From positions 1-64,000 of the IMG/VR virus record IMGVR_UViG_3300048837_000795: 64,000 nucleotides of DNA; one strand, given 5' to 3'. Made by a program: the position numbers and the translations under genes. Below are positions 8,210 to 14,940 of this stretch, in pieces (the stretch's first letter is position 1; every line of letters begins with the position of its first letter). This DNA comes from a virus. Under the pieces are notes generated by a model, which was given only the letters and a program-made list of their open reading frames with translations, was not told where the DNA came from and did not search any database.

Positions 8210-9115
8210 ATGTCACGGGAGCGGATCCTCGCTATTATAAAAAGCATGCTCAACGACGTGGACCGCTTCCTGAACGAAACAGACTACAGCCCAGCCACCG
8301 CGGTATCCTACGGGTACCATCTCAAACGGTTGGCGGACTGGTTAGATGCTGTTTGCATCCCCCCTGAGCATCTCAATGCGTCCTTACTGCGCACCTATCT
8401 CGGGTCCCACGGCTGGCGCAACAACTGTCAGCGGCTGGCCGGCAATGCCGCGAAAAGTTTTTTGAAGTGGCGTTACGGCGCGACTCATGCGGCGCTGAGC
8501 CTCAAGCTGCCAAAGGACGACTCTGCCCCCGGCCGCGCATTGGACCAGGTCGAGGTCGACCGGCTGCTGGCTGTGTTCGACACGACCAAAGCCGTCGGCT
8601 GGCGCGACCTGGCCATGCTGGCGTTGATGGTTGAGTCAGGCATCCGCGAGGCAGAAGTCTGCCGTCTGGAGCTGGATTACCTCGACCTGCGCAAGATGCG
8701 CTTCGATGTGCTGGCCAAAGGACGCGACTGGCGAGAGGGCGTCTTTTCGCCCATTACCGCGCAGTACCTGGATATCTGGCTGAATGCCAGAAAGGAGTTT
8801 GCCTATCCACCAAAATGCCCTTATGTGTTTGTGAGTGTGAATGGCAAGACCAAAGGGCGTCGTATGACGCCCGGCGGTCTGCGGGCCAATTTTCGTAAAA
8901 TGGGAGTACGGGCAGAATTGGGGAAATTCTCTCCGCACGTCATGCGCCGTACAATGGCAACGCTATTGATTTTAAACGGCGCGCCTACCCGGCTGGTGCA
9001 GGAGCTCGGAGGCTGGAGTGATATCCAGATGGTCGAGCGCTACACGCGCACGATCAATCCTCAACAAATCGAGCAGTATTCCCCGCTCTGCAATCCTATA
9101 GGGTTATCAAAGTAA
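8210..9115 (+). CDS. int: Tyrosine-recombinase integrase
   Basis: The protein has an N-terminal SAM-like core-binding domain and a C-terminal catalytic domain with the full active-site set: Arg in SGIREAEVCRL (about 146), Lys in LAKGRDW (about 170), HxxR in SPHVMRRTMA (about 243-246), Trp in GGWSD, and the nucleophile Tyr in MVERYTRTI (about 278). It should catalyse site-specific integration and excision of the prophage. Start choice is uncertain: ATGs at 8135 and 8186 are also in frame, but none has a strong ribosome binding site and the earlier ones overlap the divergent gene. A terminator and a tRNA-like attachment candidate lie just downstream. Confidence 0.9.
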   Translation: MSRERILAIIKSMLNDVDRFLNETDYSPATAVSYGYHLKRLADWLDAVCIPPEHLNASLLRTYLGSHGWRNNCQRLAGNAAKSFLKWRYGATHAALSLKLPKDDSAPGRALDQVEVDRLLAVFDTTKAVGWRDLAMLALMVESGIREAEVCRLELDYLDLRKMRFDVLAKGRDWREGVFSPITAQYLDIWLNARKEFAYPPKCPYVFVSVNGKTKGRRMTPGGLRANFRKMGVRAELGKFSPHVMRRTMATLLILNGAPTRLVQELGGWSDIQMVERYTRTINPQQIEQYSPLCNPIGLSK

Positions 9116-9124
9116 TCCGATAAG
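9104..9124 (+). promoter_or_regulatory. Motif A copy 2
   Basis: Reads TTATCAAAGTAA, TC, CGATAAG. It overlaps the integrase stop codon. A strong hairpin follows about 25 bp later, so a transcript started here would have to read through a terminator to reach the 9299-9622 gene. Confidence 0.6.
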
Positions 9125-9147
9125 ATGACTCCTACCCTACCCAAAAC

Positions 9148-9188
9148 AGCGGTCCTGCGGTAAAATAATAGCCGCAAGACCGCTTTTC
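9148..9188 (+). terminator. Rho-independent terminator after integrase
   Basis: AGCGGTC and TGCGG (one mismatch between) pair with CCGCA and GACCGCT across an AT-rich loop. TTTTC follows. Confidence 0.8.
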
Positions 9189-9190
9189 TT

Positions 9191-9250
9191 GGCTCACTAG
9201 CTCAATTGGCAGAGCAATTGACTCTTAATCAATGGGATTTAGGGTCAACG
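9191..9250 (+). other. attP: Partial tRNA-Lys(CUU)-like segment, candidate attP core
   Basis: The first 43 bases fold as a tRNA 5' portion: GGCTCAC acceptor strand, GCTC...GAGC D-stem with AATTGGCA loop, and ATTGA-CTCTTAA-TCAAT anticodon arm (anticodon CTT, lysine). The T-arm then degenerates and no GTGAGCC acceptor partner follows, so it is not a working tRNA gene. Its place directly after the integrase and terminator fits an attachment site shared with a host tRNA-Lys gene. Most phages carry the tRNA 3' end, so a 5'-side match is unusual. Confidence 0.6.
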
Positions 9251-9298
9251 GATCCGAGAAAATGCGGTTTTTTTGTTGTTAACGTGCTAGGTGACTAC

Positions 9299-9622
9299 AT
9301 GACTGAGAGCCTGAAACTCTTCAACGTTTTTGGGATGGTGACAGTCAGGCATAACCGCATCGTCGCATTGGCGACGGCAATTTTGCCAGGTGGCAGCAGC
9401 TGTGAGCGGACTCTGGCGCGCGACATCGACCCACCACTGAGCGTGATCGCGGATAACAAATCATTAACCTTGCTGTTTGCGGCCTCCCTGCGCGGGGAAA
9501 CCCGGGCCGAGGTGGCCGTCCAGCAGGTATCCGCGCGGACGGGCGCGGCGTCGGTGATCGACGAGCCGGCCGTGCAAAGCGCGATTGAGGATGTGATTGG
9601 TCTGGTGCGCAAAGCTCTATAA
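9299..9622 (+). CDS. Hypothetical protein, 107 aa
   Basis: ATG at 9299 follows AGGTG with short spacing. The sequence has beta-type segments (LKLFNVFGMVTVRHNRIVAL, LTLLFAASLRGETRAEVAVQ) and a helical C terminus. It lies between the attachment candidate and the repressor, a position often used for lysogeny or conversion genes. No family is recognised. Confidence 0.5.
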   Translation: MTESLKLFNVFGMVTVRHNRIVALATAILPGGSSCERTLARDIDPPLSVIADNKSLTLLFAASLRGETRAEVAVQQVSARTGAASVIDEPAVQSAIEDVIGLVRKAL

Positions 9623-9703
9623 GCCTCTACAGCCTACCGGCTGATACGGCGCCGCTGATCCTGGTGACACCTGGCTGGATCGACAGTTCAGCGGACATCG
9701 ATG

Positions 9704-9736
9704 CCCGGCCCCCATTTTGAGGGGCTGGGTTGTTTT
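9704..9736. terminator. Terminator between convergent genes
   Basis: A CCC/GGCCCC arm pairs with GGGGCTGGG around an ATTTTGA loop. TTGTTTTTA follows on the plus strand. It separates the 9299-9622 gene from the leftward repressor. Confidence 0.75.
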
Positions 9737-9739
9737 TAA

Positions 9740-9988
9740 TTATTTGGGTATACCCGAATCTCCTCCTGGGGTGTAGAATAGGATATCGCCGGGGTCCACC
9801 TGGCGACCCAACCGAGATGAGAAAAAATCGCACAGCGTTACCAGGGTGGCATAGCTGATTGCCCCGCCCTTGCCGTTGCGCAGGTTATACGCCGTAGTGG
9901 GGGAAATACCGGCACGGGCCAGATCGATCGGTGTGGCCTCAGCCTCAACTAACAAACTTTCAACACGCAGCTCTATTGTTCCCGGCAT
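9740..9988 (-). CDS. CI/Cro-type (XRE) helix-turn-helix repressor, 82 aa
   Basis: The protein is a single DNA-binding domain: ATPIDLARAGISPTTAYNLR is the helix-turn-helix, followed by GGAISYATLVTLCDFFSSRL, typical of short XRE regulators. It lacks a LexA-type cleavage domain. It is transcribed leftward from a consensus promoter (10008-10036) whose spacer holds a dyad, so it probably represses itself and the rightward promoter at 10090-10118. This makes it the likely lysogeny regulator. Confidence 0.75.
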   Translation of the reverse strand: MPGTIELRVESLLVEAEATPIDLARAGISPTTAYNLRNGKGGAISYATLVTLCDFFSSRLGRQVDPGDILFYTPGGDSGIPK

Positions 9989-10007
9989 AAAACCTCCATT
10001 TCGGTTT

Positions 10008-10036
10008 ATTGTATACTGTTAGTATTCCACTGTCAA
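10008..10036 (-). promoter_or_regulatory. Leftward sigma-70 promoter for the repressor, with internal dyad operator
   Basis: On the minus strand TTGACA, 17 bp, TACAAT. The dyad ATACT-GTT-AGTAT at 10013-10025 overlaps the -10 box and spacer and is a plausible repressor operator. Confidence 0.8.
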
Positions 10037-10089
10037 CAAAGGAAATGTGCCTATAAACTCATATAATCTAAGGAAATTCTTTTACACTG

Positions 10090-10118
10090 TTGACAATGCA
10101 CTAGAAAAGCCTTACAAT
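10090..10118 (+). promoter_or_regulatory. Rightward sigma-70 promoter
   Basis: TTGACA at 10090-10095, exactly 17 bp, TACAAT at 10113-10118, the same -10 box as the leftward promoter. It should drive the 10184-10834 genes, including the first sigma factor, and so act as the early lytic promoter. Confidence 0.85.
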
Positions 10119-10183
10119 GAACGTACCAAACAAACTGATCCAGCCAATCAGATGCAAGACCAGTCACCAGGAGTACCGTATCA

Positions 10184-10327
10184 ATGTCAGCCGTTTTCTT
10201 CACCCTTCACCCCACTGCTGCCCGCTCATTTGAGCAATGCAAAACCATCGCCGACCTGGCCCGCTCCGCTGTGGAGCTCGCGCCGGGTTTTCTGACGTTT
10301 TTCAAGATGCTCACAATTGGCCTTTAG
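10184..10327 (+). CDS. Small protein, 47 aa, leader of the sigma-factor operon
   Basis: ATG at 10184 follows CCAGGAGTACCGTATCA. The product starts MSAVFFTLHPTAARSFEQC and ends FFKMLTIGL. It lies 65 bp downstream of the rightward promoter and 9 bp before the sigma gene. A longer frame from 10047 is rejected because it spans the promoter. No family is recognised; a Cro-like or regulatory peptide role would be a guess. Confidence 0.6.
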   Translation: MSAVFFTLHPTAARSFEQCKTIADLARSAVELAPGFLTFFKMLTIGL

Positions 10328-10336
10328 GGGGACACG

Positions 10337-10834
10337 ATGACTATTCAAATTACCGAACTTGCACCCACGCTCGAACGCGTAGCTTATAAATTCACCAGCA
10401 CCGACGAAGATGCCGCCGACTTCCTGCAGGACGCCATGCTGGGCCTGGTAGAATTTACCCAGTCAGACCCGAACGCGCTGAGTAATTCCAGAACCTACCT
10501 GGTCAACCGCGGCAAATGGGCCGGTCAGCAGGCCGCCGATAAACACCGCACAATGGAGAACACGCGGTCGACCAGCCTGGACGGCCCCGGCGTAACCTTC
10601 GCCGAGCTGCTGCCCGCCGGTACCCTCGACCCGCAGGAAGCCGCCGAGCAGGCCGAAACGATCGAGGAGCTGCTTTCGATGACCGACGATATCCCCGACG
10701 GTCCGAAAATGGTCAAGCTGATTTATCTCGGTTATTCCGAGAAAGAGATCGCCGAGACCCTGCACGTCTCCGCCGCGGCCATCAGCCAGCGCAAACATAA
10801 GTTGATCGCGCGCTGGCGCAATCTGCAAATCTAA
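10337..10834 (+). CDS. Sigma-70 family factor (ECF-like size), 165 aa
   Basis: It has a region-2-like helix set (DAADFLQDAMLGLVEF and following) and a region-4 helix-turn-helix near the C terminus (GYSEKEIAETLHVSAAAISQ). The linker is short, as in group IV sigma factors. It follows RBS AGGGGGACACG and is the main product of the rightward early promoter. It is a strong candidate to read motif B or A promoters downstream. A terminator follows. Confidence 0.8.
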   Translation: MTIQITELAPTLERVAYKFTSTDEDAADFLQDAMLGLVEFTQSDPNALSNSRTYLVNRGKWAGQQAADKHRTMENTRSTSLDGPGVTFAELLPAGTLDPQEAAEQAETIEELLSMTDDIPDGPKMVKLIYLGYSEKEIAETLHVSAAAISQRKHKLIARWRNLQI

Positions 10835-10854
10835 TTCACGAGCCACGCACCAGA

Positions 10855-10883
10855 AGCCCCACGGAAACCCGCGGGGCTTTTTT
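10855..10883 (+). terminator. Rho-independent terminator
   Basis: AGCCCC pairs with GGGGCT, followed by six T. It ends the early sigma operon before motif B copy 2. Confidence 0.85.
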
Positions 10884-10892
10884 GATTCTCGT

Positions 10893-10929
10893 GCTTAATT
10901 TTTTGCCGCGAAACCGGTTTTAAGTACAC
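10893..10929 (+). promoter_or_regulatory. Motif B copy 2
   Basis: GCTTAA, TTTTTTGCCGC, GAAACCGGTTTTA, then AGTACAC. It lies directly upstream of the AGGAG of the 10944 gene. Confidence 0.8.
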
Positions 10930-10943
10930 AGGAGAACGGAACG

Positions 10944-11351
10944 ATGGAGCAAAGCCAGCCTACCACCCGGCGCTATTTTGTGCCTGTGCCGGCAGGCGTA
11001 ACGGATGCGCACGGCCTGCCCGTGCCCGATATCGAGATTACCCGCATTGATTTTTTGGTAACAGGAGCCACCACCACCGTCAACAAAATGGGCATGAATG
11101 TTTTTGAAAAAACAATCGTAGCCGAGGGCAAAACGCATAAAAATTTTGACCTCGCCGCGGCGCTGGATTGGCTGCGCGTGCGCGGTTGGACCGTGCGCGA
11201 ATGGCCCGGCGGCGCCAGGGCGTGGCGTGATGGGCTCAAGCCGATCCGCAGCGCGCGTGAAATTATCCGGCTGCGGGATGAGCTTCGCGCTTATCCACGG
11301 CCGGAATTAGAGGGCAAGGCGCATACCCTTGACCTGGCATTTGATCTTTAG
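10944..11351 (+). CDS. Hypothetical protein, 135 aa
   Basis: It starts after AGGAGAACGGAACG, behind motif B. The N-terminal half has alternating beta strands (RRYFVPVPAG, EITRIDFLVTGATTTV). The middle has a tryptophan-rich helix (LDWLRVRGWTVREWPGG) and the C terminus is charged. It is co-transcribed with a possible single-strand-binding protein, so a replication or recombination role is possible. Not recognised. Confidence 0.65.
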   Translation: MEQSQPTTRRYFVPVPAGVTDAHGLPVPDIEITRIDFLVTGATTTVNKMGMNVFEKTIVAEGKTHKNFDLAAALDWLRVRGWTVREWPGGARAWRDGLKPIRSAREIIRLRDELRAYPRPELEGKAHTLDLAFDL

Positions 11352-11360
11352 GAGGCCAGA

Positions 11361-12128
11361 ATGGAACGGGAGAACTATTTAGAACTAATGTGCTTGCACC
11401 TCAGCCGGATTGCCGACTCGCTGGAGATTTTATCCCGACCGGGTAAGGACTATTCGCCCGATTATGTAATGCCCATCGGCGAGTTTGCCGGTTTTGATTG
11501 GGGATCAGTCAATATCACCGTGGTACGCGCTGACCGCGATGGGCCGACCCATTTGCAGTGGAACGGCCAGGTATATACCCGGCGCAGCCCCAGCAATAAG
11601 TTTGACCCGGCGATCTGGTACTCACGCGCTTCCGGCAAAAGCGAGGACGGCGAAACCGAATATACCCGCCTGATCACCTTCCGTGAGATCAAAGACGCTG
11701 ATCCGCTGGGGGATAAGACGCGGGCCGTGGTTGACCGCAACCGCCCCCAACAGCCCACGAACGGAACCAACAAAACGCCGGCACCTGCCGCCAACGGCGC
11801 GACCAAGCAGCAGCCAGCGCCCTCGCCCAGCCAGGCACCAGCCCCAACGACAAACAGCGCCGTCAAACCACTGGCGTCTGGTGAGCTGGTCTCTTACACC
11901 GAGTACATGCGCCGCGCGAAGGCCGGCAATATCACTGCCGAGGCCGCCATGTGGATTGCTCAGCAGATTCCCGTAAAGCCAGAAGATGATCACTCGGTAC
12001 CCGCCTCGTACCTGCAATTTTTCTACAATGCGAAGCACGCCGGATTTAAGCTGAGCGAGGCATGGAGCCATCTCAAGGAGTCCGGCTTCGATACTGAGGC
12101 CGCTACCGCAAAGCTGCCGCCCTTCTAA
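11361..12128 (+). CDS. Hypothetical protein, possibly single-stranded-DNA-binding-like, 255 aa
   Basis: Three parts are visible. An N-terminal beta-rich domain (HLQWNGQVYTRRSPSNKFDP, YTRLITFREI) could be an OB-type fold. A Pro/Ala/Gln-rich linker covers roughly residues 130-170. A C-terminal helical domain (EYMRRAKAGNITAEAAMWIA) follows. Compact fold plus disordered linker recalls phage SSB-like proteins, but no diagnostic motif is seen. RBS is AGGAGG. A terminator follows the stop. Confidence 0.55.
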   Translation: MERENYLELMCLHLSRIADSLEILSRPGKDYSPDYVMPIGEFAGFDWGSVNITVVRADRDGPTHLQWNGQVYTRRSPSNKFDPAIWYSRASGKSEDGETEYTRLITFREIKDADPLGDKTRAVVDRNRPQQPTNGTNKTPAPAANGATKQQPAPSPSQAPAPTTNSAVKPLASGELVSYTEYMRRAKAGNITAEAAMWIAQQIPVKPEDDHSVPASYLQFFYNAKHAGFKLSEAWSHLKESGFDTEAATAKLPPF

Positions 12129-12155
12129 CCCTACCAACTTCCCTTATCGGTACCC

Positions 12156-12190
12156 GGCCCGGCAGTTCCCCTGACTGCCGGGCCCCTTTT
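12156..12190 (+). terminator. Rho-independent terminator
   Basis: An 11-bp perfect stem, GGCCCGGCAGT with ACTGCCGGGCC, followed by CCCTTTTT. Confidence 0.85.
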
Positions 12191-12199
12191 TGCCAATTT

Positions 12200-12231
12200 G
12201 CTTAATTATTTCCCGCGAAACCGGTTTTAGG
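12200..12231 (+). promoter_or_regulatory. Motif B copy 3
   Basis: GCTTAA, TTATTTCCCGC, GAAACCGGTTTTAGG. It precedes the operon of the second sigma factor. Confidence 0.8.
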
Positions 12232-12257
12232 AAAACAAAACTATTAGGAGTAGATCT

Positions 12258-12455
12258 ATGCCCCCAAAAATCAAACCTCAGACAAAAGCCGTCGTGATGA
12301 TCACCCCCACCGGCACCTGCATTGTACGCACCGATGACGGCCGTCACGTCGCGCTGGCCCCTCAGCTGGCCGTAGACGTGGCGCGGACCATCCTCGATGA
12401 GGGCAAGCCCGCCATTTCACCGCCGCCGGCAAAAAGCGCCGGTTGGGTGCAGTGA
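12258..12455 (+). CDS. Small hypothetical protein, 65 aa
   Basis: ATG follows AGGAGTAGATCT. The product is a compact beta-type peptide (KAVVMITPTGTCIVRTDDGR) with a Pro-rich tail. It is the first gene behind motif B copy 3, 22 bp before the second sigma factor. Function is unknown. Confidence 0.6.
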   Translation: MPPKIKPQTKAVVMITPTGTCIVRTDDGRHVALAPQLAVDVARTILDEGKPAISPPPAKSAGWVQ

Positions 12456-12477
12456 CCCAGTTACCCAGGGGGACCGC

Positions 12478-13245
12478 ATGATACATGACCTGCTGACGGC
12501 TGAGGAAGAGATCGACCTGATCACCTGCGCGCGCGCCGGCGATACTGCCGCGCTGGAGTCGCTGGTCGAGCATAACCAGCGCCTGGTCTTCTCCATCGCC
12601 AACCGCTATTTTCATTCGGGTTTCGGCGGTGACCAGGACCTGGAAGACCTGGCGCAGTGGGGCAATATGGGCATGATCCATGCGATACGCAAATTTGACG
12701 CCCGCCGAGGCACGCGCTTCTCCACTTACGCAGTGCATTGGATCGACGCTTATATCCGGCGCTACGCCGGCGAACAAGCCAGGACCATCAGCATGACCCA
12801 GCGCGATACTGAGCGCCTGCGCAAGATCCGGCGCAGCCGTTCAGCGCTCACCATCCGGCTGCAGCGGGCGCCAACCGCCGCGGAGATCGCCGCCGACTGC
12901 GATATGGACGCCGCGTACGTCGCCGACTGGCTGCCGGCCCTGACCGCGCACGTGCGCCTCGACCGCGAGGTTGACCACGCTGCCGGCAATGATGACGCGC
13001 TGCACGAGATTATCAGCGCTGCCGACGATGACCATGACCCCGAGCGGGCCCTGGAACGCAAAGAGCTGGCCGAGCTGTTGGGCCGGCTCGACCCGCGCTG
13101 CCGGGAAGTAATCAACCGCCGCTTTTTCAACGAGCCGCCCGAGTCGCGCGCTCACATTGCCCAGCAGCTGGGCGTGTCGGTCGACTGCGTGCGCCGGCTC
13201 GAACAGCAGGCGCTGGAGATTATCCGGCCGCATTTTGGGGCTTAA
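12478..13245 (+). CDS. Sigma-70 family factor with regions 2, 3 and 4, 255 aa
   Basis: The start at 12478 follows AGGGGGACCGC; an upstream frame to 12397 lacks an RBS. Region 2 is clear (LVEHNQRLVFSIANRYFHSG, FSTYAVHWIDAYIRRYAGE). Region 3 is RAPTAAEIAADCDMDAAYVA. Region 4 is SRAHIAQQLGVSVDCVRRLE. It looks like a group-3 sigma factor lacking region 1. A second phage sigma factor implies a timed switch of promoter class. Its last codons lie inside motif B copy 4. Confidence 0.9.
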   Translation: MIHDLLTAEEEIDLITCARAGDTAALESLVEHNQRLVFSIANRYFHSGFGGDQDLEDLAQWGNMGMIHAIRKFDARRGTRFSTYAVHWIDAYIRRYAGEQARTISMTQRDTERLRKIRRSRSALTIRLQRAPTAAEIAADCDMDAAYVADWLPALTAHVRLDREVDHAAGNDDALHEIISAADDDHDPERALERKELAELLGRLDPRCREVINRRFFNEPPESRAHIAQQLGVSVDCVRRLEQQALEIIRPHFGA

Positions 13246-13276
13246 GTTTTCTGCGTGAAACCGGTTTTAAATCAGG
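13240..13276 (+). promoter_or_regulatory. Motif B copy 4
   Basis: GCTTAA (containing the sigma gene stop), GTTTTCTGCGT, GAAACCGGTTTTA, then the AGGAG of nrdG. Confidence 0.8.
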
Positions 13277-13288
13277 AGACCAAACACT

Positions 13289-13930
13289 ATGAAAATCAGA
13301 ATACACCGCATTATTCCCCAGTCCAGAGTCGACGGCCCAGGCGTGCGCACAGTTGTGTTTTTGCAGGGGTGCAGCCTGGCATGCAAGGGCTGCCAGAACC
13401 GCCATATCTGGCCGGCTGACGGCGGGCATGAGACCAACACCGCCGACCTGGCGCAGGCCCTGACCATCCTTTCCGGGCGCATCGGCAATGTCACCATCAG
13501 CGGCGGCGAGCCCTTCCAGCAGCCGGCAGCGCTGGCCGCGCTGATCACTGATCTGCGCAAGCACGGCACGGTCAAGCACCTGATCGTTTACACCGGCTAC
13601 ACCTGGGAAGAGCTGCACAGCGCCACCCACCCGGCCCGGCCATACCTGAGCGAGATTTTGCAGGGCGTGGACGTGCTGGTCGACGGGCGCTTTATCGCAA
13701 AGCTCGACGATCCGATGATCACCTACCGCGGCAGCCGCAATCAGCGGCCCATCGACGTGGCTGAGAGCCTGACCGTAGATGAGCTGGTGGTGCTGGACTG
13801 GGATCACCCCGAGGTGATCATCGGCGATGACGGCGAGCTGCTGCTGCCAATCGGACTCGCGGACGTATTTGCCAGCATGGGGGCTGTCAGGCAAAGTCGC
13901 ATGTGCGGCGAGACAGTCGATGTCAAATGA
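13289..13930 (+). CDS. nrdG: NrdG-like anaerobic ribonucleotide reductase activase (radical SAM)
   Basis: The CxxxCxxC iron-sulfur motif (GCSLACKGCQN, Cys 28, 32 and 35) and GGEP motif (ISGGEPFQQP) define a radical-SAM activase. Opening SRVDGPGVRTVVFLQGC matches NrdG. In anaerobes it makes the glycyl radical of class III ribonucleotide reductase. No nrdD is in the window, so it either serves a host or distal phage NrdD or has another glycyl-radical or peptide target. Start follows AGGAG. Confidence 0.85.
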   Translation: MKIRIHRIIPQSRVDGPGVRTVVFLQGCSLACKGCQNRHIWPADGGHETNTADLAQALTILSGRIGNVTISGGEPFQQPAALAALITDLRKHGTVKHLIVYTGYTWEELHSATHPARPYLSEILQGVDVLVDGRFIAKLDDPMITYRGSRNQRPIDVAESLTVDELVVLDWDHPEVIIGDDGELLLPIGLADVFASMGAVRQSRMCGETVDVK

Positions 13931-14130
13931 GCATATCCGAGGAGCGGGTTGCCCGGTTCGACGCGTACCGCGAAACGCTGAGCAAGGATGAGCGCGCGGA
14001 GCTGGATCGCATGGTCGTGGAGTGCTGCGACACGTTCCGCCGGCCCGGCGGCCAGTTTGGCGAGCGCATGGCCAAAGAATTGATTATTGCGCTGGTGGAC
14101 TTCAACCCCCGCCGGCAGGTAGTGAGGTGA
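13927..14130 (+). CDS. Small hypothetical protein, 67 aa
   Basis: ATG overlaps the nrdG stop as ATGA. The product is helical and charged (EERVARFDAYRETLSKDERA, MAKELIIALVDFNPRRQ). It is translationally coupled to nrdG and to the DUF5131 gene. Function is unknown. Confidence 0.6.
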   Translation: MSISEERVARFDAYRETLSKDERAELDRMVVECCDTFRRPGGQFGERMAKELIIALVDFNPRRQVVR

Positions 14131-14133
14131 GAG

Positions 14134-14940
14134 ATGGGCGAAACAACTGGTATTAGCTGGTGTGATCATACGTTCAACCCCTGGATAGGCTGCACGAAGG
14201 TGTCAGCCGGTTGTGATCTATGTTATGCGGAAACGCAGAACAACCGTTTTCAGTGGAATCCTGCCGGATGGGGCAAGGGCGCGCCGCGCAAACTTACGGC
14301 AGACGCCAATTGGATAAAGCCGCTGGCATGGGCAAAGCAGGCGATTACCGACGGCGTCTTGCGCCGCGTATTTGCCGGCAGTTTATGCGATCCGTTTGAT
14401 GACGAGGTTCCAAGCGCCTGGCGCGATCGCTACTTCACCTTGATCGATGACGTTGGAGAATACTGCCGACACTTCCGCACCGTTCCGGGGTCCGGTTTGG
14501 AATTTATGATCCTGACCAAACGAATCAAGGGCGCGTGGAAAAAACTTCCTGGCGAGTGGGTCGAGTACCTTCCCGAGTATGTACGGCTGGGCGTCACTGC
14601 CGAAAACCAACCAAATGCCGACCGCCGAATCCATGAGCTTTTCAGTACCTGGCGCGGCAAGAACTTTATCAGTGTCGAGCCAATGCTGGGCCCGCTCGAC
14701 TTAACCCATGATCTCGACGGTTACAACCCTTATGGCGCGAGTCTTGATTGGGTCATTGTTGGAGGAGAGTCTGGCGCCGGCTGTCGGCCCATGAACATAG
14801 ACTGGGCACGAAGCGTGCGCGATCAATGCAAAGAAGCTGGCGTTCCCTTTTTCTTCAAACAGATCGGTGGGCACCCGAATAAGCAGCACGACCCCGCCAG
14901 ATGGCCCGCCGACTTGCGTATCCAGGAGTTTCCAAAATGA
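14134..14940 (+). CDS. Phage Gp37/Gp68-family protein (DUF5131), radical-SAM-like
   Basis: The 268-residue protein opens with ISWCDHTFNPWIGCTKVS and a CX6CX2C cluster (GCTKVSAGCDLCYAE, Cys 20, 27, 30). It continues with FAGSLCDPFDD, EFMILTKR, ISVEPMLGPLD and WVIVGGESGAGCRPM, all hallmarks of the Gp37/Gp68 family common in phages. A metal- or FeS-dependent reaction is likely but the substrate is unknown. It lies two genes after nrdG, another FeS enzyme. Confidence 0.85.
   Translation: MGETTGISWCDHTFNPWIGCTKVSAGCDLCYAETQNNRFQWNPAGWGKGAPRKLTADANWIKPLAWAKQAITDGVLRRVFAGSLCDPFDDEVPSAWRDRYFTLIDDVGEYCRHFRTVPGSGLEFMILTKRIKGAWKKLPGEWVEYLPEYVRLGVTAENQPNADRRIHELFSTWRGKNFISVEPMLGPLDLTHDLDGYNPYGASLDWVIVGGESGAGCRPMNIDWARSVRDQCKEAGVPFFFKQIGGHPNKQHDPARWPADLRIQEFPK

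Noticed and set aside
7837-8253. Longer N terminus for the 7825-8187 membrane protein
   Set aside because: Would extend into the integrase frame without an RBS; GGGAGGTCTTCC precedes the ATG at 8187.
9191-9250. Functional tRNA-Lys gene
   Set aside because: The T-arm and 3' acceptor strand are missing, so it is treated as an attachment-site remnant.
10047-10295. 82-codon plus-strand frame in the switch region
   Set aside because: It spans the rightward -35/-10 boxes and conflicts with the well-placed 10184 start; composition is not protein-like.
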